A stretch of 64,000 nucleotides of DNA from an uncultured Acidimicrobiaceae bacterium (GTDB lineage Bacteria; Actinomycetota; Acidimicrobiia; Acidimicrobiales; SZUA-35). The notes under the pieces were generated by a model. The model was not told where the DNA came from, searched no databases, and saw nothing but the letters and a program-made list of their open reading frames with translations. The translations under genes and the position numbers were made by a program. Of the stretch, positions 7,991 to 17,002 are shown one piece after another; position 1 is the stretch's first letter, and the number at the start of each line of letters is the position of its first letter. The stretch is taken from NCBI GenBank assembly GCA_947259095.1, contig CAMYLA010000020.1, positions 1 through 64,000 of the forward strand. The letters are read 5' to 3'.

Positions 7991-10900
7991 TCAGCGCCGG
8001 CAGCGCCGCTCGGGGCGGTCACGCCTGGCTGCGGCCGGTGACAGCCCCCGTCCGCCCCGGGCCGGGAGCCTCGTCAGCGCGAACCCGACGAGCAGCAGCA
8101 CGACCGCGGCCCGGGCCATGGCCACCGCTTCGATCCCGGTGGCCGCCAGTCGCGACACCTGCAGCACCAGGGTGAGCGTCGAGCACGCCGGCGGCGCCTG
8201 GTCGTCACAGGCTTCGATCGTCACGGTGTAGGTCCCCTCGTCGGCCGCTCCCGACCAGGTCCCATCGGGTTCGAGGAAGAGCTCGGGGGGCAGCGCTCCG
8301 CCGATCACGGTGTAGGTCAGGGGGTCGCCCTCGGCGTCGACCGGGGGCAGGGGGTCGGGAGCACCCGACACACCCACCAACACCGTGGTCGGGCCGGTGT
8401 AGGCGAGCGGATCATTGACCGGCTCGACGACGATGATGACCGTGGCGGTGGTCGTGCCGCCGTTCCCGTCTCCGACCGTGTAGGTGATCTCGGCGGTGCC
8501 GAAGAAGTCGGGATCGGGGGTGAAGATCACGACGTCGCCCTCGATGGAGGTCGTGCCGTGGGGGGAGTCCGAGACCGAGACGATCCTGAGCTCGTCGCCG
8601 TCGACGTCGCGGTCGTTGTCGAGGACCGGCACCAGGGCCGGCGTGTCCTCGAGCACCGTGATCCCGTCGTCGATGGCCACCGGCTCGTCGTTCACCGGTG
8701 TGATCGTGACGGTCACGGTGGCCACGTCGCACAGGCCGGCGGGATCGCAGACCGTGACGGTGAACGTGTCGGTTCCGAACGCATCGGGGTCGGGGAGGTA
8801 GGTGACCGTCCCGTCACCGTTGATGATCACGGTGCCTGTGCCGGGCGACGAGGTGGCCGTCACCGTCAGCGGATCCCCTTCGGGATCGCCGGCCGGGCCC
8901 AGCACATCGATCGTCACCGGCTCGTCCTCGATGGTGGTGGGGTTCAGGTCGCTGGCGGTGGGCGGATCGTTGACCGCCACCACCGTCACCGCCACCGTGG
9001 CCGTGTCGAAGCCACCATTGCCGTCGCTCACGGTGTAGGTGAACGAGTCCGGCCCGGAGTAGCCGGGGTCGGGAACGTAGGTGACGGTGTTGTCACCGTT
9101 GACCACGACCGTCCCGTTGGGTGGGTCGGAGACGGCGGTGACGTTCAGGGAATCGTTCTCGGCATCGGTGTCATCGTCGAGCACGCCGATGGTCACCGAC
9201 CCGTCCTCGGGGCCGAACGCGGTGTCGTCCCCGGCCACGGGTTCGTCGTTGACGGGATCGACGGTGACGGTCACGGTGGCGGTGTCGCAGAGACCACCGT
9301 CGTCGCAGACGGTGTAGCTGAAGCTGTCCGGTCCCCAGTAGTCGGGGTCGGGGGTGTAGGTGACCGTGTTGTCCCCGTTGATGGTCACCACCCCGTCGGC
9401 CGGGGCGGAGACGGCGGTGACGGAGAGCGGATCGTTCTCGACATCGGTGTCGCCGGTGAGCACCGTCACGGTGACGGCGCCGTCCTCGTCGACCGTGGCC
9501 GAGTCGTCGGCGGCCACCGGTGCGTCGTTCACCGGGTTGACCACGACGAAGCGAACCCAGGCCGTGGTGGACCCGCCGTTGCCGTCGGAGATCTCGTACT
9601 CGAACTCGTCGACCCCGAAGAAGTCGGTTGCCGGCGTGTAGGTGACGGTGTCGTCGCCGTTGACGACGGCGGTGCCGGACAGCGGAGCCGTGGCGATGGC
9701 CGTCACGGTCAGCCCGTTGCCGTCCACGTCGGTGTCGTTGGCCAGCACCTCGATCGTGACGGGCACGTCCTCGTCGGTGGTGGCCGTGTCGTCGGCGGCC
9801 ACCGGGTCGTCGTTGACCGGTGCGACGGTCACGGCCACCGTCTCGACCGTGCAGCCCCCCGACCCGTCACAGACCGTATAGGTGAAGGTGTCGGGCCCGT
9901 GGTAGTCCGGGTCCGGGGTGTAGGTCGCGGTGCCCGCGGCCAGGCTCACCGTGCCGTGAGCTCCGCTGGTCACGGCGGCGACGCTGAGCGGCAGTGGTCC
10001 GTCCGGATCGGTGTCGTTGGCCAGGAGGGTGGCGGTGGGGGTGTCGAGGGCGATGTCCTCGGTGACCGTGATGGCGTCGGGCAGTGGGGTCGGCCGATCG
10101 TTCAGGGCGGTGACCGTGACCGTTACGGTGGCGGTGTCGGTGCCGCCGTTGCCGTCGCTCACGGTGTAGCCGTAGGTGTCGGGTCCGCTGAAGCCGGTCG
10201 GTGGGGTGTAGGTGCAGTCGCCGCCGGCGGTGCAGCTCACGGTGCCGCCGTTGGCCGACGTGGCATCGAAGGCGGTCACGGTGAGGCCGTCGCCATCGAT
10301 GTCGGTGTCGTTGCCGAGCACCGCAGTGATGACGGCGGCGTCCTCGTCGGTGGCGGCCTGGTCGCCGTTGGCTGCCGGCCCATCGTTGGTCCCGGCGACC
10401 GTGAGGGTCACGGTGGCCTCGGCGCACAGCGAGGGAACCCCGTCGTCACAGATGCGGTAGAGGAAGCTGGTCGTCCCGCTCCAGTCCGCCGATGGCGAGT
10501 ACGTGAGGGTCCCGTTCAGGTTGTCGGTGACCACACCCTGGGCCGGCTGGGTGAAGTAGTCGATGCTCAGCGTGTCCCCGTCGGGATCGGTGTCGTTGGC
10601 CATGACCGCCACCACGATCGGGGTGTCCTCGACGGTCGACGGGGCATCATCGATCGCCACCGGGGCGTCGTTGACCCCGACGACCGTGACGGTGACCGTG
10701 GCGGTGTCGGCGCCGCCGTTGCCATCGGCCGCGGTGTAGGTGTAGGTGTCGGGTCCGCTGAAGCCGGTCGGTGGGGTGTAGGTGCAGTCGCCGCCGGCGG
10801 TGCAGCTCACGGTGCCGCCGTTGGCCGACGTCGCATCGAAGGCGGTCACGGTGAGGCCGTCGCCATCGATGTCGGTGTCGTTGGCCAGCACGTCGGTGAC

Positions 10901-12580
10901 GACGGCGGCGTCCTCGGCCGTGACCGGGGTGTCGTCCGCGGCCACGGGGGTGTCGTTGACGGGGTCGACGGTAACGGTCACGGTGGCGGTGTCGCAGAGG
11001 CCGCCGTCGTCGCAGACGGTGTAGCCGAAGCCGTCCGGTCCGGAGTAGTCGGGGTCGGGGGTGTAGGTGACCGTGCCGTCACCGTTGATGACCGCGATGC
11101 CGTTGGCCGGGCTCGAGACCGCGATCACCGTCAGCGGATCCCCTTCGGTGTCGCTGTCACCAGACAGCACCGCGACGACGACCGAGCCGTCCTCGTCGAC
11201 GGTGGCCGTGTCATCGATCGCCACCGGGGCGTCGTTGACCGGATTGACGGTGACGGTCACGGTGGCGGTGTCGGCGCCGCCGTTGCCATCGCTCACCGTG
11301 TAGGTGTAGGTGTCGGGTCCGCTGAAGTCGGCCGGTGGAGTGTAGGTGCAGTCGCCCCCGTCGGTGCAGTTCACGGTGCCGCCGTTGGCCGAGGAGGGGT
11401 CGAAGCCGGTCACGGTCAATGGGTCGCCATCGGGATCGGCGTCGTTGGCCAGGACCCCGATGGCCGAAGGCGTGTCCTCGTCAGTGACCGCCCCGTCGTC
11501 GGTTGCGAGTGGTGCGGTATTGACCGGGGAGACGGTGACGGTGACGGTGACGGTGGCGGTGTCGGTGCCGCCGTTGCCGTCGTCGGCGGTGTAGGTGTAC
11601 GAGTCGGTCCCGGTGAAACCGGCCGGCGGGGCGTAGGCACAGGAGCCGGCCACCGTGCAGACCACCGTGCCGCCGCTGGCGGAGCTTGGATCGAAGGCCG
11701 AGACCGTCAAGCCGTCACCATCAGGGTCGGTGTCGTTTCCCAAGACCTCGGTGAGGACGGTGGTGTCCTGGGTGGTCGTGACGGGATCGTCGACGGCATC
11801 CGGCGGGGTGTTGGGCGGCGCCGGGTCTTCACCGTCGAGTCGGACCGTGGCCAGGCCGACGTAGCTGACGGCGTCGCCGACCATGAAGTCCTTGTTGATC
11901 ACCGAGAGGTTGGCGGCCTGCGAGGTGCCGAAGTAGATCTGGACCGGCGTGGTCCCCGTCACCGACGGGGCCACTGCGGTAATCTGGATGATCGGAATCT
12001 GGAAGTCGACGAAGTAGCCCTCGTCGGGAGCGCCCAGGACCCTGGCCCCGGCGCTGGTGCCGGCGCCGTCGTTGCTGAAGGGCGTTGTGTAGATCTGGCG
12101 GGTCACGCTTCCGTCGGCGTTACTGGCGTAGACGAAGTCGGTGGCCGAGGGCTTGCCGTTCAGTCCGACCACCACCGCCTGGGTACCGCCCACGGCGATC
12201 GAGGCGAGCCACGAGGTCGAGTTGAATCCTCCGTTCTTCGAGGCGGGATCGTTGCGCACCCTCATCCGGAAGAAGACGTTCGCACCGTCGGAAGCGAAGT
12301 AGACGGTTGGCCGGTCGTCGCCGGATCCGGCCCAGAGGTCGGAGTATCCCGGGTTCTCGTCGCTGGAATCGACGACCGAACTGCCGCTGGCGTAGCGGTA
12401 CGGTTCCCAGCTCGCAGGCCAGGCCACCGCGACGTCACCGGAGGGGCTGTCGCCGGCCGACGCCGGTGTAGCCAGCGCGGTCACTGCGATGAGACAGGCC
12501 GACAGCACGGCCAGTGCTCGACGGGTGTCGTGGGAGGGAGAGCGTACGAGGGAAGTCATGTCGGCAGAGGGGAGACGCAT
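7991..12580 (-). CDS. large cell-wall-anchored surface protein with about 12 tandem cadherin/Ig-like repeats and LAATG sorting signal
   Basis: An exported protein of about 1,529 residues. It has an N-terminal signal peptide (RRALAVLSACLIAVTALA, cleavage after ATPASA) and a ~230-residue non-repetitive N-terminal domain. About twelve ~90-100-residue repeats follow, each opening VNDAPVAxDD-x-TxDED and containing VLxNDTDxDGD and YTxSDGNGGxDTATVTVTV, the tandem-95/cadherin-like pattern that usually binds Ca2+ through its Asp runs. A putative-Ig domain comes next. The C-terminus is LAATG (8135-8149), a hydrophobic helix and an Arg-rich tail. LAxTG is the class E sortase signal of high-GC Actinobacteria, so covalent wall anchoring is likely. 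ATG 12580 has an AAGAGA purine tract just upstream; ATG 12559 is an alternative. No sortase gene lies in the window. Flanking tRNA-fragment repeats suggest lateral acquisition. Adhesion is the likely role. Confidence 0.9.
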   Translation of the reverse strand: MRLPSADMTSLVRSPSHDTRRALAVLSACLIAVTALATPASAGDSPSGDVAVAWPASWEPYRYASGSSVVDSSDENPGYSDLWAGSGDDRPTVYFASDGANVFFRMRVRNDPASKNGGFNSTSWLASIAVGGTQAVVVGLNGKPSATDFVYASNADGSVTRQIYTTPFSNDGAGTSAGARVLGAPDEGYFVDFQIPIIQITAVAPSVTGTTPVQIYFGTSQAANLSVINKDFMVGDAVSYVGLATVRLDGEDPAPPNTPPDAVDDPVTTTQDTTVLTEVLGNDTDPDGDGLTVSAFDPSSASGGTVVCTVAGSCAYAPPAGFTGTDSYTYTADDGNGGTDTATVTVTVTVSPVNTAPLATDDGAVTDEDTPSAIGVLANDADPDGDPLTVTGFDPSSANGGTVNCTDGGDCTYTPPADFSGPDTYTYTVSDGNGGADTATVTVTVNPVNDAPVAIDDTATVDEDGSVVVAVLSGDSDTEGDPLTVIAVSSPANGIAVINGDGTVTYTPDPDYSGPDGFGYTVCDDGGLCDTATVTVTVDPVNDTPVAADDTPVTAEDAAVVTDVLANDTDIDGDGLTVTAFDATSANGGTVSCTAGGDCTYTPPTGFSGPDTYTYTAADGNGGADTATVTVTVVGVNDAPVAIDDAPSTVEDTPIVVAVMANDTDPDGDTLSIDYFTQPAQGVVTDNLNGTLTYSPSADWSGTTSFLYRICDDGVPSLCAEATVTLTVAGTNDGPAANGDQAATDEDAAVITAVLGNDTDIDGDGLTVTAFDATSANGGTVSCTAGGDCTYTPPTGFSGPDTYGYTVSDGNGGTDTATVTVTVTALNDRPTPLPDAITVTEDIALDTPTATLLANDTDPDGPLPLSVAAVTSGAHGTVSLAAGTATYTPDPDYHGPDTFTYTVCDGSGGCTVETVAVTVAPVNDDPVAADDTATTDEDVPVTIEVLANDTDVDGNGLTVTAIATAPLSGTAVVNGDDTVTYTPATDFFGVDEFEYEISDGNGGSTTAWVRFVVVNPVNDAPVAADDSATVDEDGAVTVTVLTGDTDVENDPLSVTAVSAPADGVVTINGDNTVTYTPDPDYWGPDSFSYTVCDDGGLCDTATVTVTVDPVNDEPVAGDDTAFGPEDGSVTIGVLDDDTDAENDSLNVTAVSDPPNGTVVVNGDNTVTYVPDPGYSGPDSFTYTVSDGNGGFDTATVAVTVVAVNDPPTASDLNPTTIEDEPVTIDVLGPAGDPEGDPLTVTATSSPGTGTVIINGDGTVTYLPDPDAFGTDTFTVTVCDPAGLCDVATVTVTITPVNDEPVAIDDGITVLEDTPALVPVLDNDRDVDGDELRIVSVSDSPHGTTSIEGDVVIFTPDPDFFGTAEITYTVGDGNGGTTTATVIIVVEPVNDPLAYTGPTTVLVGVSGAPDPLPPVDAEGDPLTYTVIGGALPPELFLEPDGTWSGAADEGTYTVTIEACDDQAPPACSTLTLVLQVSRLAATGIEAVAMARAAVVLLLVGFALTRLPARGGRGLSPAAARRDRPERRCRR

Positions 12581-12892
12581 TCTCTTCCCGGTCGGCCGAC
12601 AAGCTCCGATCCTGAGCCTCTCTGCAAGCGGCGACGCCGGTGCCCCGCCCACGGCCCCGCTCAGTCGCCTATCGGGTTCGTGACCACGAAGCTCGCCATC
12701 GACCTCAGCGACCGCCATCGGCGGCGGCCTCAGGAGACCCGGGCTCTGCTGTGGTCAGCCGTCAACCTTGAACCGGGCTTTGTCAGTGTCGTCATTCACT
12801 TCGAACCGGCCACGAATGCGCGAGGTGTCTCCCCAGCGGGAAACGATCAGCTGAGTCGCTCGAGCGTCGCCGCGGCGCCCTGACCAGGCAAA

Positions 12893-12938
12893 AGAGCCTC
12901 CTGTGAGAATCGAACTCACGACCTTTTCCTTACCATGC
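12893..12938 (-). repeat. 46-bp direct repeat, copy 2: tRNA-Thr(GGT) 3'-half, probable att site
   Basis: This is an exact copy of 7647-7692 in the same orientation, about 310 bases upstream of the surface-protein start. Sequence on either side diverges immediately, so the repeat has sharp ends, as expected for integrase core duplication. The surrounding stretch 12581-13197 holds no recognisable gene. Translations of it on the plus strand give the familiar antisense-tRNA peptide, not a protein. Confidence 0.75.
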
Positions 12939-13197
12939 TGGTCGGCATGTGCTAGTCGGTGCAGCCAGGACCGTGACCGGACGGCAGTCAGCTGGTTCTG
13001 ACCAGGCGGATGCACCACCGTGCACCACCGTTGGGTCCCACTTCGGGTCCCCAGGAGCCGCGAGCGCAGCGGGCGCAGGGTCTACGATCGCATCCCCTCT
13101 CGACCGGCGGCCCGAGTCGGACTAACGAAGAACGTCACAGTCCGTGGTCGCGCTATCGAGTGCCTGGAGCACAACAGTCGCCGGGAGTGTTGTATGT

Positions 13198-13473
13198 TCA
13201 CTCGTCGGTGGGTTGGCGCTTCTGAGCGCTGCTGTATCGACCGAGTGAAGTCGTGAGGCGCGGATCTCTTGTCGCATGAAAGAGCAGGTAGGCGGCGATG
13301 AAGATGACGACGGTGGCGGCGATCAGGGCGACGATGTGGAGCCAGATGAGGAGGAGGCTCTGGAGCCAAGGGAGGTCGGGGTCGCTGCCGAGCGGGCTGA
13401 TGAGGTCGGCCAGGCTGCCGAAGATGAGGCCGGCGAAGAGGGTGAGGGCAGGCCAGACGCCGATGACGGTCAT
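13198..13473 (-). CDS. small integral membrane protein, unknown function
   Basis: A 91-residue protein with two or three hydrophobic stretches (VIGVWPALTLFAGLIFGSL, then LLLIWLHIVALIAATVVIFI), a short polar N-terminus and a basic tail. ATG 13473 was chosen over an upstream start because the additional residues are Arg/Gly-rich and non-hydrophobic. It is transcribed divergently from the next gene (55-base gap). I recognise no family. Composition and hydrophobic periodicity support a real gene, though a degraded one is possible. Confidence 0.5.
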   Translation of the reverse strand: MTVIGVWPALTLFAGLIFGSLADLISPLGSDPDLPWLQSLLLIWLHIVALIAATVVIFIAAYLLFHATRDPRLTTSLGRYSSAQKRQPTDE

Positions 13474-13527
13474 CTGCGCAACAGGAATCCGGAAACCCGT
13501 CGCTCGACCGCCTACTAGTCTCGTCCC

Positions 13528-14589
13528 GTGACAGAAGCAGGTGGACAATACGTCGTGGTCGCTAAGGCTCCGTCAGCGGCCCGGTTCCTACCGGAGCTGG
13601 ACTGGTCGATCGACATGGTTCCGACATCGGAAGGCCCTGCACGGGTAACGATCCGTAGCAAATGGGAGGACACGGGACTCGACCACCCCGTCCCACGAGA
13701 GCTGTGGCTCGATATCCGCGGATCGGCGTCGAGCCTCGACAATGCGGTGGCTGCGTTTGGCGATGCGGCGCGCTTGTTCGGCCCGTTCGTTGCATTCGTC
13801 GCCAACGCCGAGGTAGGAACCGTCAGGATCAACCTGGCATACGACAACTCTCCTGACGTCGAGGAGCACGAGTACCTCCAGTTCTTCTTGGCAGACGAGA
13901 CTGGCCCGGTGCGACCTGGCCGCAAGGTGGACCCGGCGCTGCTGACGGCGTTCGTCGGAAGTCTGACCCCTCACCGGGACTGGGAGCGGTTGATCAGAGC
14001 ACTCGGGCACTACGAGCTGGCGCTCCGGTGGTGGTTCCTCGGTGGTGAGGTACTGGCGCTGGCTCATCTGTACATCGCCGCCGAGACTCTCTCGCGTTGT
14101 CATGTGAGGCATGAGTGCGAGGTGAGAGATTGCACGGCTGAAGACCTCGCAAGGTCCGTCGACATCGATCCGGACGATCCGGATCGGCCGCGATGGCGAG
14201 AAGTTCTCGACGGCTGGGCTCGCAGTGAGTTGGTGTTCGCCGGTGATGCCAAGACTCATCAGATGGCGACCCAGGCAAGCAACGGCCTGGAGCATGGCTA
14301 CATGGCTGCTGGCGAGCTTCGCTCAAGGGCACGGGCTGCAACTGCGAGCACGTTCCGGCTAGTTCGCTCGGCGATCGTTCGGCTGCTGCATGGGCTGACC
14401 GTTTCGGACGGAACCCGAAACTACACGGCAGAAAGTCGGCCTCGAACACCGGTTCAAGAACGATCTTCGCCGCAGCCTGCACCACCCGGTCACGAACCGC
14501 CGGGATCGACAACGGACGCTGCTCGTCGCTACCAGGCTTGGATATCCAAACCCGGCGTGCCGGCAACGGCCGCCATGATCCCACCTTGA
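13528..14589 (+). CDS. hypothetical protein whose C-terminus was replaced by antisense group II intron sequence
   Basis: GTG 13528 opens a 353-residue frame. Roughly the first 285 residues look like a genuine soluble protein: alternating acidic and hydrophobic sequence with a helical stretch RLIRALGHYELALRWWFLGG, a Cys/His cluster SRCHVRHECEVRDC, and a late helix TASTFRLVRSAIVRLL. I do not recognise the family; the helical late region is loosely reminiscent of HEPN-like proteins. From about 14385 the frame is the antisense of a group II intron reverse transcriptase fragment, giving a Pro/Ser/Arg-rich tail that is not native. The gene was therefore truncated by the intron-bearing rearrangement and is probably non-functional or altered. 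Confidence 0.55.
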   Translation: MTEAGGQYVVVAKAPSAARFLPELDWSIDMVPTSEGPARVTIRSKWEDTGLDHPVPRELWLDIRGSASSLDNAVAAFGDAARLFGPFVAFVANAEVGTVRINLAYDNSPDVEEHEYLQFFLADETGPVRPGRKVDPALLTAFVGSLTPHRDWERLIRALGHYELALRWWFLGGEVLALAHLYIAAETLSRCHVRHECEVRDCTAEDLARSVDIDPDDPDRPRWREVLDGWARSELVFAGDAKTHQMATQASNGLEHGYMAAGELRSRARAATASTFRLVRSAIVRLLHGLTVSDGTRNYTAESRPRTPVQERSSPQPAPPGHEPPGSTTDAARRYQAWISKPGVPATAAMIPP

Positions 14590-14842
14590 GGTCCGTGCCC
14601 AGCTCGTGAAGCATCCGGGCAACCCCGAACGCCTCGACATCAGCGATGGACATGTCATCGATGCCAGGAGCGCCCCAATTGGCACGCACCTGTGACCACG
14701 CCCGCTCCAACACGTCTCTGCGATAGACCTTGTCAAAAAGCGCGTGAAACCGTCGCCCGGGATCAGCCTTGGCCGTCCGGTAAAGCGTCCGCTGCAGGAC
14801 TTGAACCTTGTCTATTGCGGTGGAACTAGCCATTCCTGGCAC
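14385..14842 (-). pseudogene. ltrA: group II intron reverse transcriptase/maturase, N-terminal fragment
   Basis: The fragment covers RT-0 to RT-2 of an LtrA-type intron-encoded protein: ALFDKVYRRDVLERAWSQV, NWGAPGIDDMSIADVE, then PARRVWISKPGSDEQRPLSI, PAVRDRVVQAAAKIVLEPVF and FLPCSFGFRPKRSAHAA. Homology ends there; the YxDD catalytic box, the maturase domain and the HNH region are absent. The downstream residues in frame (to 13994) derive from antisense of the neighbouring hypothetical gene. Possible starts are GTG 14842 and ATG 14833. It sits in its normal position within the intron remnant and is certainly inactive. Confidence 0.87.
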
Positions 14843-15428
14843 TCACCCAATCCTTCCCTACACCAACACGCATCGACGAAGCAGCGGTCCTTCCCTCACC
14901 GGCGGTTCTGTTGTCCGCTCGGCTCAACCAGTACTACGACCGCCTCCGACGCCCACCCGACACGAAACTCACTTCCCGGCGTAGACCGGTTATAGAGCCC
15001 GCAGATCCGACACCACGACTACCGCAGGATGCCGGGCCGGGGAGGGCCTCCCCAGTTCCCGCTGCCACTATCTGAACGTTCCACGCCCCATACGCCGGAG
15101 AGTCCATCACGGCTGCAAATTCAGGATCTACACCGCTTCCATGGCCTTCGCCCCGGATTCCAGAGGCTCGGCACTCCCTATCCCCCACCCGCAGGCAGGG
15201 CCTCTAACGACGCGGCAGGCTTCGCGTAATGCTGCGGACCGCTCATTCGCTCCCCCCAACGGGGCCTTCGACACTGGGCTTCGACCCGACCCGTTTCCAG
15301 ACCGAGCCGCCAGTCTGCTATCGGGCCTCCTGACAGCTACCCGGACCGGACTCACACCGGCAAGCGACAACGAGCTTCAAGACGCTGAGAATCAAACCAT
15401 AAGGTTCACCTCCATCTACTGGGCGCAC
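14385..15428 (-). mobile_element. group II intron, 5' part retained, 3' end deleted
   Basis: On the minus strand the element begins with GTGCGCCC at 15428, matching the conserved GUGYG 5' end of bacterial group II introns. About 580 bases of GC-rich structured sequence follow, including the typical tracts GGTGTGAGTCCGG and GGAAACGGG, before the intron-encoded protein. The protein and intron are cut off at about 14385, so domains V-VI and the 3' splice site are missing. The remnant cannot splice or retrohome. It abuts the C-terminal end of a hypothetical gene on the other strand. The exact right boundary is uncertain by a few tens of bases. Confidence 0.8.
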
Positions 15429-15849
15429 GAAAAATCGTGGCTAGCTCTCCGGCCTGGGTTGCCTCGTCGGGTGAGAGGTCGAGGGGGAACGTTGAGACGG
15501 TCGCGTCGTCGTCGGAGCGGTTGGCTGAGACCCACCGCTGATCTCCATCACCTCCTCGGCGACGGCGACGGACCGTCGCCAGGAATCGGAGGGGTATCGA
15601 CCTCTATGACAGCCTGACGTTCAGCGCACCGGCCAGGAGGGCAACGGCGATCGTGAGCACGTTTCCTCGACCTCGGAGCCCTGCTGTGGCCCGCTAGGTG
15701 CTCAACGCCGTCGTTGCACGCGCCGACGTCCCGTGGTTCGCTTTGCGGTCCGCCTTCCCGTCCGGCGGGCGGTTCGTCTCATCCTGCGTCGTACTGGGGG
15801 CATTGCTCGCTCCTAGGTCGTTGATGTCGAAAGGGGCCGTGAGCCAAGG
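15429..15849. other. intergenic, no gene recognised
   Basis: This is the former 5'-exon side of the group II intron plus about 400 bases without a plausible frame. A short inverted sequence (GGCGACGG ... CCGTCGCC, about 15556-15581) could form a hairpin. No coding or promoter signal is convincing. Confidence 0.4.
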
Positions 15850-16362
15850 TCAGTCGACCAGCTCGGCGCCGTGAACGGCGCCCATCGCTATCAGCGCCTC
15901 GGGGTTGAGGAAGTCCTGAATGATGGCGATGCCCCCTTGGGAGCGGACGGCGTTGCGGAACGGTATGGCCCAGCGATGCTCGACGACGGCGATCAGTGCC
16001 GCTCCTCCTTCGGGGATGTCGGCGCCGATCGTTGCAAGGGCCTCCTCATCGAGGCCGTATTCGTACTCGTGCTCGGCCATCAGCGCTCCTTCGAAGGCGC
16101 CGAGCTCGAGCCCGTCGGGGCCGCCCGCTCCGAGGCCCAGCAGAGCCCCTACCCAGGCGCCGTAGCTGATCGCCTCGTCGAGATCGAGGTCCGAAGTCTC
16201 GACGGCGGTCAGATCCCCTTGCTCCGATTTGGAGACGGCGAGCAGGTCGACGAGACGCACCAGCCCTTCATCCCTCAGTTTACCGAGCTCGGCGAGCACG
16301 CTCCCGTCGAACGTCGGGCTCTCGAACCCGACTACCAGCATCTGAAGAGGTCCCATTTCCAT
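15850..16362 (-). CDS. DUF6325 family protein
   Basis: A 170-residue protein of the actinobacterial DUF6325/DUF1269-like family. It starts MEMGPLQMLVVGFESPTF and has the conserved blocks EGLVRLVDLLAVSKSEQGDL, a Gly/Ala-rich middle (YGAWVGALLGLGAGG), IPEGGAALIAVVEHRWAIP and an end motif near FLNPEALIAMGAVHGAEL. Function is unknown; relatives are often near SHOCT proteins and stress genes. ATG 16362 is chosen because AGGAG lies about 8 bases upstream, and an upstream ATG (16467) would add atypical residues. The length matches the family. No operon partner is visible, and flanking sequence is decayed. Confidence 0.8.
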   Translation of the reverse strand: MEMGPLQMLVVGFESPTFDGSVLAELGKLRDEGLVRLVDLLAVSKSEQGDLTAVETSDLDLDEAISYGAWVGALLGLGAGGPDGLELGAFEGALMAEHEYEYGLDEEALATIGADIPEGGAALIAVVEHRWAIPFRNAVRSQGGIAIIQDFLNPEALIAMGAVHGAELVD

Positions 16363-16503
16363 GTCAGCACTCCTGTGGTTGTTGAACGGGCGTCCTGTCG
16401 CTGTCATGCGAGAGGCGGCACCGATGCGATACCCGTCCGGACTGTAGTCCCGGCCGATCTCGATCACCAGCCGTCACCCGGGTGACAAACGGCGTCACCT
16501 AGG

Positions 16504-17000
16504 TTACCGCTGCGTGCCGGATCCGCGCTCCCGGCACCGATCGATGGAGCGGCCACTGGCACCGTGAACGGAGGCGGTGCGGACTCCGCCACCACCAGGT
16601 CCGGCCCTGCTCGCAGTAGATGCTGGCCGCGTCGAGATAGCCGAGGACCTTGAGGGCGATGAGCCGGGCGCTCTCGGCCGCTTCGAGGGCCAAGTCGAGC
16701 GCGAGCTGATGATCGCCTCCGGCCAGCGCGGCGCGGCTCTTGGCCAGGCGAAGGATCCCTGCCCCGGGAGCCGGGCCGCCGTTCCTCGGGTTCTGCAGCT
16801 CGGCCGCCGACACCAGTGCATCGGGCCGGTTGTCGTAGCCGCCACCCTCGAGCTCGATCGGGCACCTCGCGGTACTCGACACCCTCGCCGCCGATCGGCG
16901 CCTCGATGCTGACCGGGTAGCTGCCATGTCGATGAGCGGCGGCGGACCCGCAGTGGTCGAGCTCGCAATCGAGCATCCCGACCGGATCCCCGCTGTGGTC
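16504..17000 (-). pseudogene. degraded protein gene, family not recognised
   Basis: Two minus-strand frames carry protein-like sequence that would join into one product: SYPVSIEAPIGGEGVEYREV in one frame, continuing as IELEGGGYDNRPDALVSAAE and then HQLALDLALEAAESARLIAL and LGYLDAASIYCEQG in another. The switch near 16860 indicates a frameshift. The helical Ala/Leu-rich portion looks genuine, but I cannot name a family. No start codon with a ribosome binding site and no clean end is visible, so this is probably a relic. Confidence 0.3.
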
Positions 17001-17002
17001 AA

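Noticed and set aside
8558..12883. 1441-residue open frame on the plus strand antisense to the adhesin gene
   Set aside because: It mirrors the minus-strand repeats, is Gly/Val/Asp/His-rich with no motifs, and arises because GC-rich tandem repeats lack stops on the opposite strand. The minus-strand protein has a signal peptide, repeats and sorting motif.
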